64,000 nt of DNA from Epiperipatus broadwayi. Taxonomy: Eukaryota; Onychophora; Udeonychophora; Euonychophora; Peripatidae. A program made the position numbers and the translations under genes. Location: NCBI GenBank assembly GCA_028023455.1, contig JAQFVV010000020.1, forward strand, positions 10,023,092 to 10,087,091, written 5' to 3'. Shown in pieces: positions 23,910 through 36,468 of this stretch (the stretch's first letter is position 1; each line of letters starts with the position of its first letter). A model generated the notes under the pieces. It was given only the letters and a program-made list of their open reading frames with translations, was not told the DNA's origin and searched no databases.

Positions 23910-24291
23910 CACTGTGGACAAAGTCCTTTTACATGAGGGGTCAGATTGATTTAAAGTCAATTTGGTCATGACAATAATATTTGCATCAACAATGCATTTG
24001 GGAATTCCATCATCAGATTTTTAATGGTATGGGTGACTGAAGAGTTGGAGGGTGGAGTAAATTGAAGCCTGTCCATTAAAGTTTGGAGATTTGCTATCTT
24101 AATACTAACCGAGCACTGATGATTTGGACCAACTGATGAATGCTTGTTCAACACAAAATACGGATAGTGGATATCAGTTATCTTTTTCACATGCAAGTGG
24201 TCATGTGCATCAGTTGTTTGAGATAGAGTGGTCAGGAAAAGGGGGCTTGAAAATCTATGTTCAAATCCCTACAATTACATCTAAACTCCAA
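23910..24291 (+). mobile_element. Family B element, 382 bp monomer with 11-bp duplication
   Basis: Flanked by GTATATAAATT at 23899-23909 and 24292-24302. From the left: GGACAAAGTCC, ATGAGGGGTCAG, the TTTGGAGATTTGCTATCTTA block, GAGCACTGATGATTTGGACC, then a tRNA-like module with box A-like sequence at about 24205-24222 and box B-like TGTTCAAATCC at 24259-24269, ending TCTAAACTCCAA. The tRNA-like module is therefore near the downstream end, not the upstream end where SINE promoters sit. The AT-rich duplication has some risk of being chance. Confidence 0.75.
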
Positions 24292-24302
24292 GTATATAAA
24301 TT

Positions 24303-24989
24303 ATACTTGTATTAAAATAAAAGCATATATATGTGTATAAAATGAATATACACACATATGTAGATTTCATTCATATGATTAAACATATACATATATGCAT
24401 AATTATATCCATATTTATATACATGCGTACACCCATAGATGTACACACACATACATATGTGTGCATAATAGATAGATATATGCCTATAATTTCCATTTTA
24501 TTTAAAAATAATTATCAATATAGCAAAAAATTGGTTTAAATAAATTTTATATAAGCTATATTTAAATTACTTTATATATAATTATATAAGACTGAGCACA
24601 TTGGAAAGTATTTAAAGTTTTAATCAAATCTATCCCATAATTTCTTCTTTAAAAAAAATATATTCTTTTCAACTATGTAGAATTATATTTAACTTTCAGA
24701 TTTTCACAATCCTTCACATAACGTTCTTGACTGGCAAGAATTACAATAAAGTTTTAAAAGTTTCTATTCTTATGAATATTTTTAGCTTTTTGAAGAGGCT
24801 TTTAAGGTTTAAAGACTTTTAAGAAGTGAATGAAGATTACACAGTAGTACAAAAAAAGTAAAGGTTCTCTGCCAAATAATTTATTTAAAATACAAGAACT
24901 TGTTAAATACTAGCTTTAGAAAGTCTTCATATATTCATATATATATATATCTGAAAATTCGCAATAATGACATTTTATTTGTAGTTATT
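24303..24989. other. AT-rich DNA with TA/CA microsatellite, no gene seen
   Basis: 24325-24480 is an irregular alternation of TATATG, CACACATATG and similar units. The remainder is AT-rich with a (TA)n tract near 24938-24950. Confidence 0.55.
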
Positions 24990-25945
24990 TATGAAGAAGG
25001 CAAAAGCTCCAGGTAATGATGAAAATATAACTGATATCTTAGAAGAAGCTGGAGAAGAAATAGAATTTTTTTTGGCAAAGTTATATACCAAATTTCTAAA
25101 TGATAAAGATATGCCAGATGATTGGAAGAATGGAGTACTAATATTAAAGTATTTTGTGAATTAAAGTGGGAAGCTAAAAAATAAAAGTAAATAGAGATTA
25201 TTAAAGTCAGCTTGATTTTTCAAATGATGTAGGTGTTTTTGTAAATAATGCTTTAGAGCTTCCGGAAATGCTGCAAGAGTTATCAGATGAAAGTAAGAAA
25301 CTAGGATTAAAGGTAAATGTAAAAAAAAGAAATGTTCAATGAATTTTTCTCAAAAAAAAATTAAATGGTAAAGATTGTTAGTAATGAGTTAGAAGTTAAC
25401 AACTACAAATATCTTAGACAGATTATTATTATAAATGGAAACATAATGGATGAAATTAATCATTGAATTAAATGTGGTCGGAGTCCTTTTGATAGAAATA
25501 ATTTAATATTAAAAGGAAATATGTCTATGTGTTTGAAAAAGGTTTTAATAAATGTGTGTTACTAGTTCTTACTTACAGATGTGAGACACAGACTTTAGAT
25601 GACTCGATAAAATATGGAGAGATATATGATGAGAGTAACAAGAAGAGATCAAAAATGAAATACATGGGTGAGAGAACAAAAACATGTTACTGACATCATT
25701 AGAAGAATTAAAAAACTGAAATGGTGATAAGATGTACTAACTGTTATATGATAATAGATGGACAGTTGAAATCTTAAAACTGGATTGTAAAAAATCTAAA
25801 AAGAGATCACATAAGAGATGGCTGAATGAAATAAGGAAATATTCTAGGGTGTGGAAAAGAGCAGCTAGAGATCAGAAAAGATGGATTGAACTTGGAGAGG
25901 CAGTGGATCAATAATGGTTGAAAATGATGAATGATGATATCATGG
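24990..25945 (+). pseudogene. RTE-type LINE ORF2, internally deleted and full of stops
   Basis: Starts within the reverse transcriptase: KKAKAPGNDENITDIL and MPDDWKNGVLI match the RTE pattern in which KAPG-D-I is followed by P-x2-W-K. About 60 codons later the frame resumes in the catalytic region, where the usual FADD box reads as a degenerate SNDVGVFV, followed by LPEMLQELSDESKKLGLKVN. The part between, holding most of the catalytic core, is deleted. The 3' part has a decayed Y-G-S-E-T-W box (YRCETQTL) and the W-x-x-LGE end. Many stops and frameshifts; not functional. Confidence 0.85.
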
Positions 25946-25975
25946 ATGAAAATGATGAATGATGCTATCATGGAC
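25915..25975 (+). repeat. tandem GAAAATGATGAATGATG repeat at LINE tail
   Basis: A unit of about 29 bp is repeated twice immediately after the RTE coding end. GATGATG-type tails are usual for RTE 3' ends, so this is probably the tail expanded by slippage. Confidence 0.7.
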
Positions 25976-26410
25976 TATTTTAACCATCTAGTTTAATTGC
26001 TGAATACTTTTTAGAAAATTCAAACTTTATTTATACTTTGTTAAATACAATCAACTGTTATTAACATTTCAAATATATATTATTCTATTCTTTTCTGCAG
26101 AGCATGAAAATTGTACCATTAAATGTTAGATTTGTAAACACTGATTTTAAAATCATGCTTTAAACAATTAGGTTATTATTTTATGTGACATCACTATTCA
26201 TGAATTTAAAGATTCCCATCCTAGAGAGCCATTAGTCAAGTTAAAAACATCGGAAAAAAACAAACAATTCATTTCAAATATTGCAAACTTACCAACAGTT
26301 GAATGTATTTGAAAAAGTATAAATAAAAGTTTGAATCTTTCTAAAATTAGATGTTATTAATAGTATAACATATCAATTATATCGCATTACTATTTTTAAG
26401 CAAAACACAA
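25976..26410. other. AT-rich DNA, no gene seen
   Basis: No promoter or CCAAT/TATA arrangement was recognised upstream of the H4 pseudogene. Confidence 0.5.
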
Positions 26411-26723
26411 AAAACAAGATAGAGCAAAGGAAGTAACGGATTGGGAAAAAGGAGGTGCTAAGCGTCATCGCAAGATTTAACATGATAATATCCAAGGTAT
26501 TACCAAACCAGCTATCTGTCGTTTGGCTCATCGTGCTGGTGTAAAATGTATTTCTGGTCTTATCTACAAAGAAACCAGAGGTGTACTTAAGGTTTTCTTG
26601 GAAAATGTTATTCGCGATGCCATTACCTACCCCGAACATGCAAAAAGAAAAACCGTTACTGCTATGGATGTTGTTTATGCTTTAAAACATCAGGGATGTA
26701 TTTTGTATGGCTTTGGAAGCTAA
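26411..26723 (+). pseudogene. histone H4 pseudogene
   Basis: The core histone H4 sequence is recognisable over its whole length: the basic tail (GLGK, KRHRK), [34 protein letters not shown] and LYGFG at the C terminus. The initiator ATG is lost, a stop sits in the tail, one extra A in the run at 26446-26450 shifts the frame, and Leu22 is a stop (TTA to TAA). The last 200 bases are open. Six arginine codons have become His or Cys (R23H, R35C, R39H, R45C, R92H, R95C), each a CpG transition. No histone 3' stem-loop follows the stop. A functional H4 is ruled out; whether it arose by retroposition or gene duplication is not decided. Confidence 0.95.
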
Positions 26724-28284
26724 AAACAGTTCAATTCCTGGTTTAAATTCAGACTGCAGTGAACAAATTGCCATCACTTTAAATATATTTTAAATGTATA
26801 AAAAATTTCAGACTTATAAAGCTCAAGTAATGATATGTTGAATATCATATTATAATAAAATATAACTTAAGGATATGAATCCTCATGTTTTATATTTATC
26901 ATAACTATGAAAATGAATGTGCTTATCCACATAATTTTATTTCACAATATAAGTTTTGTTTGAATAAAACAAAAAGTAAATAAAATAAATGTTTCATGAG
27001 TCAATTTACTTTTTACACTTTTAGTTACTTTGTTTGACTTAATCAAATCTTATAACTCAATTTTTATCCATTTGTCAGTTTTTGATCTAGTTGAAATTTT
27101 GCATACATATATATTCCTAATGACAATACTTTTTTTCTTAAAGTTTGCAAACAATTAGTCAAAAATTTAATTTTTAATTTTAGTGACACCCCCTGTAATT
27201 TAAAAATTGAAGATTAGTTGAAAACTGATTTCAGTAATTCAGTGTTACATGTATAAAACTAAAAAGTATTAAAATATTATATATATATTAAAGAAATGTT
27301 TATAATGCACTAGAATGTGAAAAATAATTTTTCTTTAGCTTTCACAAATAGAAGTGTGAAGCACACATTTAGAAATACTCTTAGTTCCACTTTTTATCAA
27401 TTTTTATGGGCTTCTTATAGTGCAAAGAATTATAATTTAACACTTTAAATTTAATATTATTTGTCATTTTGCTAGCATATACAAGAAAAAATACATATCT
27501 AATTTCTATAAACTTATTCCAGAACAATTACATCTGAAAATATTGCTATGATAAATCACAAATCAGATTCACAAAAAAGCTCATAAATAAACCAGCAAAT
27601 AAAGCCCCCTTTTTTTTGTTTCAATGTCAATATATTTGTCAGATAAAAAAATAACCTTTTTTATTTAACAAATAGATAATTCACAATTTAATTTCTATTT
27701 GTGTGACTAAGAATATTTCTCAGGATTTTATTGGTGGAATCTGAAAAAAAATTATTTTCTACCTTTTAGTTTATTTATATGATTAGAAATGTTTCTTTAA
27801 ATTTTTTAATATTTTTTTAATTATATTTTAATCAGCTTCTTCACTTATTCTAACACATTAATGACAACTTTAGGAATAATGATTAATAATGATTTATTTA
27901 GAAAACAATAATTTCTTTAAAAGTATATATAATTATAAGACTGTATGTGTAAATTATATGGTTATTTGTTTGGGAGATTATAGTGAGTTTTATCACCCAA
28001 ACATAATTTTTCACTTGCAAATTGATTTCTCAGCCGAAAATTGATCCAGAAACATCTACCTCTAATCTGTTATACTACATCATAAACAAATTTTAATTAT
28101 TTATACAAATAATGTTAATTTTCAACATAAATTTGTTTTTCAGTTTCCACTTTCTAGTTCAAAAAACAAATAAATGTTTACTTTTTTAATTTTTTATTTC
28201 AATTTTATGGGTGGATTCATTCCATTCTTTCTAAAATACTATATTTTGTATCTGGAAAAAAGTGAGAGTATTCATTTATAATTT
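26724..28284. other. AT-rich DNA, no gene seen
   Basis: No histone-type terminator stem-loop after the H4 stop. A GTGACACCCCCTGTA block near 27182-27196 resembles a transposon terminus, but no partner was found. Confidence 0.5.
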
Positions 28285-28400
28285 ATCTTTAAAGCGCATG
28301 TGCATTGGCTTAATCACTAAAATCACTATTACAGTATTAAAACATATCGATATATAAAATAATATCTCATTATTTTAGTTTTGTAATTGCATTAAAGCAT
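28285..28400 (+). repeat. dispersed repeat, family E
   Basis: AAAGCGCATGTGCATTGGCTTAATCACT matches the copies at 40440-40530 and 40795-40880 in order. GCGCATGTGC is itself close to a palindrome. Class unknown. Confidence 0.55.
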
Positions 28401-29459
28401 TGAGACATTAAGAGATATTTAAAAAATGTCTTTTGCCTAGTGTAAATAAAATTCCTTGCATTAATATATAATGAAATATTATCATTAACTCAAATATTTT
28501 AAATGAATTATTTAATGTTTTGAATCATCTATTTGTTTTTCTTTTAATGGGGGGAGGGTATCTATTGTTGAAATAACTCACAGCTAATTCACTAGTTATA
28601 AAAGTTTGTAATGAATACCAGTTTAAATATAATGAAAAATATTTAATCCTGATTTTCAATGTGACTGGTTCAAAAGCTAAAGATTCCTATATCAATTCTC
28701 AATTGAATGAAGTAAAAAACATCACAATTTGTCAACTGAATTAAATTGTAGTGCTCAGTCTCTCATTTGTGTGCTTAAATGTCCCAACTATTTTTATGCT
28801 GAAAATATAATTATATTCATTTCTTAGTGCATAGATTTCTTTTGAAAATAAATATAGAATATTATTTGTTCACTCATATTTAGAATAGTCACTAAAGTGA
28901 ATTGGTTATAAAAAGTTGTAGCAGAAATATATTAAGATAATGAAAACAATTTATTTTTTTAAAACAACAACCACAAAAAAGGCATATATGAATAAAAACC
29001 AAACTGAAGATTTATCTCATAAAATTTAATATAAAAATATTAAATTATGCAAATAAGTATAAGTTGTAGCTACCTTAAAATGCAATGACCATCTCTTGTA
29101 GCATATACATTCCATTTCACAAGGAAAATTTAAATTCATGATAATTTATAAACATTAATATTTAAATGTGATTTTGCTCAATTTTTGGAACTGTTTAATC
29201 ATCAAATTATCTGGCTTATTTATAGAAATAAGATATTTTTATAAATATAATTTTATTATTTTATATTTCCTCAAATCATCTTCAATGTCAGATAATAATA
29301 AAAAAAAACCTATTGAAACTAACATGTTATGCAAAAACTGAATTAGTTCTTTTTTCCCTTAACAATTTTCTATACAATATTTCATGCTCACACCCTTTAT
29401 CTGTAAGATTATCAACATACATACGCTACTATATATTGTGGCAGTAAGAAGAATTTACT
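28401..29459. other. AT-rich DNA, no gene seen
   Basis: A G-rich run (ATGGGGGGAGGG) lies near 28549-28559. No coding frame recognised. Confidence 0.5.
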
Positions 29460-29880
29460 GGGGTGCACCTGGGGTGATGGAACTCATCATCATCCCCATT
29501 CCCAAGTCAAAGACTAAAAATTTAAAATAGCAAATATAAAAAGAATGAGCTTGAAATCAGCACAGAGCTAACTATAAGTTCAATTCACCAGCATTACACA
29601 AAAGTAATAATCATTCATCATCAAGAATGATCAACAATAAAAATAAATCAACAGACAATCTTGTGAGTGGATTTCAAATGAGTCTACTATAGACCAGGTT
29701 AATTTTTAGCCCTTGCCAGCTTCAGCAGATTATTTATACAATAATTTGCCACAAACTTAAGTGCTAATCCATCAGAATATAAAAACCATAATGCTGGAAT
29801 ATTAAAACATGCTAATCACCGTCAATGCTCTGGCCACTTAGTTACATCAATGTACTGGTCCTAATAAATAATAAACTAAA
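29460..29880 (-). repeat. possible tRNA-like SINE, single copy
   Basis: On the minus strand TAACTAAGTGGCCAGAGCAT (about 29844-29825) looks like a tRNA D-arm with box A, followed by a degenerate box B candidate and then about 350 bp of moderately complex sequence ending near GGGATGATGATGAGTTCC. No second copy exists in the window and no target duplication was found. Confidence 0.3.
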
Positions 29881-30598
29881 TAAAATGTAGTGCAGGATAT
29901 CCCATTTGTGCCAATTCAGGATCACCATCAACTGGATACCTATAAATACTAAATATAAACCCCTTTTATATAACAGACTTATGCATGAATCTAGTTCAGA
30001 GAACAAAAGCTCTATAACTGTTACTGTGAACAAAAAATACAATACAATATATAATTATTTACAATATTTTAGGATTAAATAAATTCACTGAAATAATTTT
30101 AACAATGAAATATAAATTTATTAATAACAATTAAAATGAAATTAAGGTCTGCTGAGTATGCCATAAATATAAATTTAGCATTCTGATTTCGATTAACATA
30201 CAATTGAATTAGCTATCTGGGTTTACATAAAATACATATATATCAGCATACAGACATGCAGTATAATTTATGAACATATTTGAAATGTCATAAACTGATA
30301 AATAAAATTCATTTTTTATATTACATAATTATTGACTGATTTAACATATGTGTGTGTGCACATGTGCATGGAAATGTGTGCACACACTGATGTTTATATC
30401 ATATGATATTTTAATTTGTCAAAATAATAAAATTATTAAAAATATATTTTTCACAATTAAGTCCATATTGAAAGTATACATAAACTCCACACATAAGTGT
30501 GTACATATATAAAAAATAATATGAATCAGTTATTAAATTCTTTGGTCCTTCATAAAAGTATTCTTTTTTTAAAAAAATAATAATATCACGTCTTGATC
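29881..30598. other. AT-rich DNA with a TG/CA microsatellite
   Basis: An imperfect TGTGTGTGCACATGTGCATG run lies at about 30350-30390. A 66-codon minus frame at 29842-30042 has no coding character. Confidence 0.5.
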
Positions 30599-30704
30599 TT
30601 TTTTTTAAGTGTCATAGCATCGGCCGGGACGCGAACCCGCAACCCAGGCAACTGCCTGCAAGTGCAAGGCAGTCGTGCTGACCTCTTGACCACTAATGCA
30701 AGAC
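30599..30704 (-). repeat. Family C tRNA-derived SINE
   Basis: Contains GCATCGGCCGGGACGCGAAC in reverse orientation (box B sense GGTTCGCGTCCC) and ends GCATTAGTGGTCAAGAGG near the sense 5' end. The CpG sites are largely intact, which suggests a younger copy. Flanking duplications are not clear; an imperfect pair (ACGTCTTGATC and ACATCTTTGACC) is possible. Confidence 0.85.
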
Positions 30705-31059
30705 ACATCTTTGACCAGTTATTCTTGCTTAATTACAAACATCTTTCTAAAAAAATACTCTAACAAGTTCCTTTGTTTTCCATCTAGAAATACTTTTGGA
30801 GTCTACTTTTTCTTTTATAAAATATAAAATTGTCTATTAATCAATTCTTTATTTTTAAATCTTTTAATTCAAACAAAAATTATTTACTTGTTTTACTTTT
30901 AAATTATAGATTTTAAATGTTGTTTTAACCTAAAGAAATTATTTAAAATATCATTTTCAATATATATATATATAACACTACATCTGATGTACTTTATATA
31001 TATATGATACAGTATATTTAATTGTGTTTTTCTGCATATAAATAAATCAGCATATGTAT
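30705..31059. other. AT-rich DNA, no gene seen
   Basis: (TA)n tracts near 30961-30974 and 30997-31005. Confidence 0.5.
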
Positions 31060-31425
31060 AACTATTTCTTCAACAAGCTGATGGACTCTGGGTAAGCTGT
31101 TCCCTTCTAAACAGTAGACTGGCTTATTGTCATTATCAGGAAAGTTATAATCCAGTAACTGATGGCATTCATTCAATCAGCTCCATTTAATCTAGGATTT
31201 GATAGACTTTAGGCAAACTAGCCATTTTAGCACGCATTTGGGCTATGTAATCCTGGAAGCTGACACTTTTCTTCCATGTAAATCCAAACTCTGCTGTAGT
31301 AAACTAATAGCAACTGTATAGACTTACTTTCCTTGCCTTTAGTTATATCTTCATGGTAATTTGTGTATAATTGTCCAACTCTAAGAAAAACTCTTTTCCA
31401 AACTTTTATAGCCAGGATGGGAGGA
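31060..31425 (-). pseudogene. decayed coding sequence, unidentified
   Basis: One minus frame reads FGKEFFLELDNYTQITMKI, stop, a short piece, stop, then FTTAEFGFTWKKSVSFQDYI and AQMRAKMASLPKVYQILD before a further stop. After a frameshift a second piece follows: LLDYNFPDNDNKPVYCLEGN, then SLPRVHQLVEEI. Composition and complexity are well above the local background, with two in-frame stops and one shift, so this looks like a dead copy of a protein-coding sequence. I do not recognise the family. The 72-codon open frame listed here by a simple scan (31227-31445) is a different and less plausible frame. Confidence 0.4.
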
Positions 31426-33879
31426 AAAATACAGTAATTAAACATTTTAAATTCAACTTAATCCTTTGAAAAACAACTTTATAGAATTTTTATCAAAATA
31501 TGTTGTGCAAGCTTTAATTAAAACAGTTCTTTAATCGAAATATATAGCCGAATTTTATAATTACCAGTATATCTATTGTAACAAAAACATTGCTTGTCTT
31601 AATTTCAAAATTAGAATTAATAAAATATTAATTAGACCTATTTAAATGAATAATTTATAATTCAAAATTATTTATTCCTTAACTATTATTCCAGTGTAAT
31701 ATAAAACATGTCTAAAAAAAAATTTGTGTTTATTTCTACTTTTCCTTTCAATTTTATATATATGCACACACACTACTATGTTGTTGTATACCATGAGACA
31801 CATAACAGTCTTAATATATATATATTATATTTCTAAATTATTGTTATAATTAATAATTAAAATATATCAGAATATTGTACAGCACTCAATTCTATGTTAA
31901 AATATAGAAACAACAGTTGTAATCATTTCATATGCCCATTTCTTCATTTCTTTTTTTAGTTCATACATGTTTGAAATTATTTAATATATTTAAAATATCT
32001 TTTCTTTTATCTCCAAAAGTTAATTAATACTTGGCATATATTTTTATGATAGCTACTTCATCATTTTTAATTTACATAATATTTTGTTCCTTAAAAAAAA
32101 TCTCAACGTTGCTAATTTAGAAATGATAGTAATCTCTGAAATAATATCAATAAAGCCTCTAATAATTAAGGATTTTACAAGTAATTTATGTTCAATTCAA
32201 TTAATTTTTTTATGATACTAAATATTATTTAAATGACAAGTTTCTTTCAAATATCTAATTTTGCTTAATTTATCAATAAATTGTTTAGCAAAATCCCAAT
32301 ATCTAACAACAAACAGATCATTACATGTAAAGTAATCTTTAACATAAAAGCACAAAAAATTTTAAAAAAAATTTTTCTTCATAATAAAACACAATCGGTA
32401 ATTCCATGATCCATCTATATTCTTCATTTTATATGGCTAAGTATTAAATTTTCATCACTAAATGTCAATACATCTTTTAATCACTAAATGTTTAAATCTG
32501 CACATATCTTTATTATGTAAAACTTGATCAGTTTTTGAATACATTTTTCATTTAGATAGTTTAATTGTATAGAGATACACAAATTGTGAAAGATTAGTCA
32601 AAACCTTCTTTAAACAAATAATGTTAGTAAATTAGCCATGAATTTAAATGTAATGTGTAAAATGGAATGTAGATACTACTGGAGATGTCAGACATGCTTT
32701 ATTTTAATATCAGTATAAATAAAAATAACTGGTTTATTGCCTGGACATGTACAGAACGTTTGAACATTGGAAGCAAGAGACTGGTCCAAAATCCATAGTC
32801 CCGAGCTCCAGAATCGGCCATATTACTAATACACCAAACCATGAAGAAGCAATATTAATATTAAATTTTGTAACATTAATTCTAGTTTTATTTTTACTAC
32901 ATAGAATTATATTTGATAATATATATGTAGCTTTATTGTAGTTAATATTTTAATAATGTCATACTTCATTGTATTAAATTTTTTATACTATAAAAACATT
33001 TATTAAAATACAAACTTTAGTTGAATGTAATGTAGAAATTTATTTTGAAACTTAATTAATGAGATAGCTCAACCCAAATAGTAAAAAGTAAGAAAGACCA
33101 TGGGCTCAGCACTCATAGAAAACACACACATACACATCCCACTTTGAAGAAGGCAGCATCATATTGCAATTGTCTAAATAATTCTTATGACCTATGACTT
33201 GTTATTCTATAACTTATAATGACTAGACATTCATTCACTTATAAATAATGACATGGAAAGTTGAACTGATTATGATCAAACTGCATAAAGAATAATTCTA
33301 AGTGGACTTGTGATCTAAAAAAAATTCCAAGGGTCGTTCAGTTCAAATTCAAACTTAAATTCCAACTTGTATATATGACAAGTGGATTACGCTAATTATA
33401 ACAGCATGAGATGCTTTCAAAAAATCATGGCTGATAGAAATAATAGCAACTGCATTTTACACACATTGAAAATATCTATTTTTTAATGAATTTGGATATT
33501 TTGTTAACTAGGCTTTTAGAAGTTAAAGCATAACAATAATTGAATTCACAAAATCTATGAATAAATATAAGAAATATTCATATGCTACTAAGAGGTCCTA
33601 TCTTACAAAAGCTAAATCAATTTATAGTTTCATCCACAAATATTTATTAGGTATTTCTCTTCTTCATTTTGCTTAAATTATAAAATTTAAATTTAAAAAG
33701 TTGCATTAAAAATAATTTCATAAAAACAAAAATATTTATACATAAAAAAAGTGGAGATTTATAGCATTACAATGTGATTATATATATATATCGTCCGTGT
33801 TGACAACTAAAAAAAAAATCTAATTATAATTTTTATTTTTAAAAAAAAGTCTATGTATGGTATCTTATATATAAAATTC
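31426..33879. other. AT-rich DNA, no gene seen
   Basis: A moderately complex island at 32745-32850 translates on the plus strand to a short open stretch, but shows no domain, no repeat partner and no splice sites I would trust. The rest is AT-rich. Confidence 0.45.
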
Positions 33880-34135
33880 ATATATTCTCTGTTGTCTGAT
33901 TGGTGAATGAATGTTTTTCCGATGACACATGTCAAATTCACAACCACTACATTTAGGTGAAGAAATTCCGCCATTAAATGAAAAATGCTGGGTAAAAAAT
34001 TAGTATGAGTTCTTTTAACTGTAGAGATATAGTATATATTTCTGGTAACAATTCCCATCCAGCTGCAGAAATAGCCACAAATTCAGATTCATAATTCAAC
34101 ATTAAAGCGCTCAGTGCTTTCATGGACTTTCAATC
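33880..34135 (-). pseudogene. weak decayed coding-like segment
   Basis: On the minus strand one frame gives ALMLNYESEFVAISAAGWEL followed by LPEIYTISLQLKEL. After a shift another gives SPKCSGCEFDMCHRKN, a cysteine/histidine pattern, then IHSPIRQQRIYEF. An acceptor-like ATTTTTTACCCAG lies between them. The two pieces could be parts of one decayed protein or chance. I do not recognise either. Confidence 0.25.
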
Positions 34136-34224
34136 CCCTATTATAGTTCATATGAATGACATCATTAGCAATGTCAAATTAAAATGTAACAAACTTTTAT
34201 AAATTAGCAATATTTAATAAAAAA

Positions 34225-34690
34225 ACATATTTACATTAAATCATAAAAAAATTGTTAAAGCAACCAATTAAAAAGCAATTACAAAAATTATTGGTATTTT
34301 TGTATTGCTACATGTTAATAAAAGTTAAAACAAATTATTGTGATAATTGGAAAAATAATTTTTTATTCAGAGGGTGATATTTGCACCATAAAGCTATCAA
34401 ATATAAAAGATATATTTTAATGTAAATTTTAATTTAGCTTTATCAAAATTCTAAAATTTATTTATATAATATCAAAACGTTTCGTTTAATTTACATTAAA
34501 TCTTTAAAAAAAATTGTTAAAACCAATTATTACAAAAATGATAGGCTGAAAACCCAGAATTTTTGTTTTCTGCCATAACAATGTTTTTCAGACCAATGTA
34601 GAATTCTCACATTTAAAATATTCTGTTTAATTTACAATTAAATCTTTAAAAAATTGTTAGAGCAACCAATTAAAAAAAAACCATGTGCCT
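34225..34690 (+). repeat. three scattered copies of a ~45-bp AT-rich motif
   Basis: TTTACATTAAATC followed by A/T-rich AAAATTGTTAAA and CCAATTA recurs near 34225, 34490 and 34630 with small changes. Spacing is irregular. Possibly an old minisatellite. Confidence 0.5.
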
Positions 34691-36452
34691 TTACAAGACT
34701 GGATGCATCTGGTTAACAAATAAATGATTGAACAAAGAATTACAAAGCAATTTTTTAAAAAATTGATTAATGATGAAAACCAATTTAATAAATTATTTAA
34801 ACTCAGCCTTTTTTTTTAAAAAATAAAAATCTATAATGCTGTTTTGAATTTAGAACTTTAGACCATTTTTGAATGGCAAATTAATAACTTGAAAACACAA
34901 AAGTATAAAGGTGGCTGTTAAATGTGTAGGACTCAAATTCAAAGCTTCTCAGTTAAAGGTCTATGGCCAAAATGCAGACTTACAATAGATGCTGTGGAAT
35001 AGCAATCAGCTACTTACATGTTTCCTTATAAAAAGATGAAATGTTTGGCTGACTTATAGTAATAAAAAACACTATATCTATCAATGTACTATCCTGATGG
35101 TGGTGGGTTTTTTTCATTATTATCATCACTTTTTAATTTTTATTAATAACTATAATTAAAGTTTTTGATTTTTAAATAAATTTATTGCATTGTATAAACT
35201 CAATGTCTCTTAAAATGTTATTTTCAAGATTTTTGTTCTTTTTCAAAAAAAAAAATATGATAAGTACATTATTGCTACTAAAAACTTGCATTCAAGCAGC
35301 AAACTACACTATATTTATTCCACCATGTACAAACATAAATGGCATATAATAGCTCATAGTCTGTTGACAAACAGTAATTATATTATAATTTGTTGTTTAT
35401 TGAACAGCAATTGTATATTACTTTTCAACATGCACAAATATATAACACAGATTGCTTTTTATATGTATAGTATGCATATATAAATTAAGATTATAGTATA
35501 AACAAAATTTTAAAAAATAATAATAGTTATTAATAATAATATGAGGGAAATGTGTGTTGAATCATGCATTCACTGAAGTAATAAGAACAAGAGAAAAACA
35601 AACTAACTATCATGGTTTTATTTTTAAAATAAGTAAATAGTAAATTGCATTGATAATAAAACTCTGAATATTTCTTTTTTTTTTTCAATAACTATTTGCT
35701 CTTATAAAAACATGATAGTAATCTTGTTATCAAGAAATTAGGTTATCTCTACTCATTGTTTTGACATTTTAAAGGCAGTATCAACTTTTAATATGATCTA
35801 AAAGCTTGTAAAACTTTTAGCGTTAAGATCAGAAAAAATATTTTATTAAGTAAAATACCGCACATCAAATTCAGAAAAAAATAGTATAGGAAGAATAAAA
35901 TGTATGTTCTTGCAACATAAACTGAACAAATTTTATTAATAAACATAATAAAGTGAACAAATTTTATTAATAAACATAATCATTTACAATATTATATGAT
36001 GGAAAAACAGCTATTGGCATATTGTAAAAAATTTTAACAATTTTTTTTTAATGTAATCATATACAGACTCAGAGAAGAAAAAATGGCTGCTCAAATGTTA
36101 TAAAAGTTGTGAATTTTAATGGATTTTTTTTTGTTTATTTACAGTCTTGTTTGTTTGTTTCCATTTTTTTTTGGCTAACATATAATTGAAGTCATGTAGT
36201 AATATTCAGCATAGTTTGTGGTTATACTGTAGATAAAAAACAAACAAAAAATATTGATATAAGTGAAAAATTAAAAGGTTAAAATAAAGTTTAAATCGAT
36301 ATGCCATTAGAAGAGATTACAATAAATGAATAACTATTCCCCTACATTAAAAACTGATCCAGAAAAAACCCACATATAAGATTGATGATAAGTGAGCTTT
36401 CTGAAATAATGATGAAAAGCTAAAGACCAGAGAAACTGAATTAAGCACAGAG
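34691..36452. other. AT-rich DNA, no gene seen
   Basis: Contains a ~32-bp tandem duplication at 35927-35982 (GAACAAATTTTATTAATAAA unit). No coding frame or recognised element. Confidence 0.5.
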
Positions 36453-36468
36453 AAACTTTCATTGTATT

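Noticed and set aside
24124-24315. 63-codon plus frame
   Set aside because: It lies within family B, whose other copies are not open in this frame.
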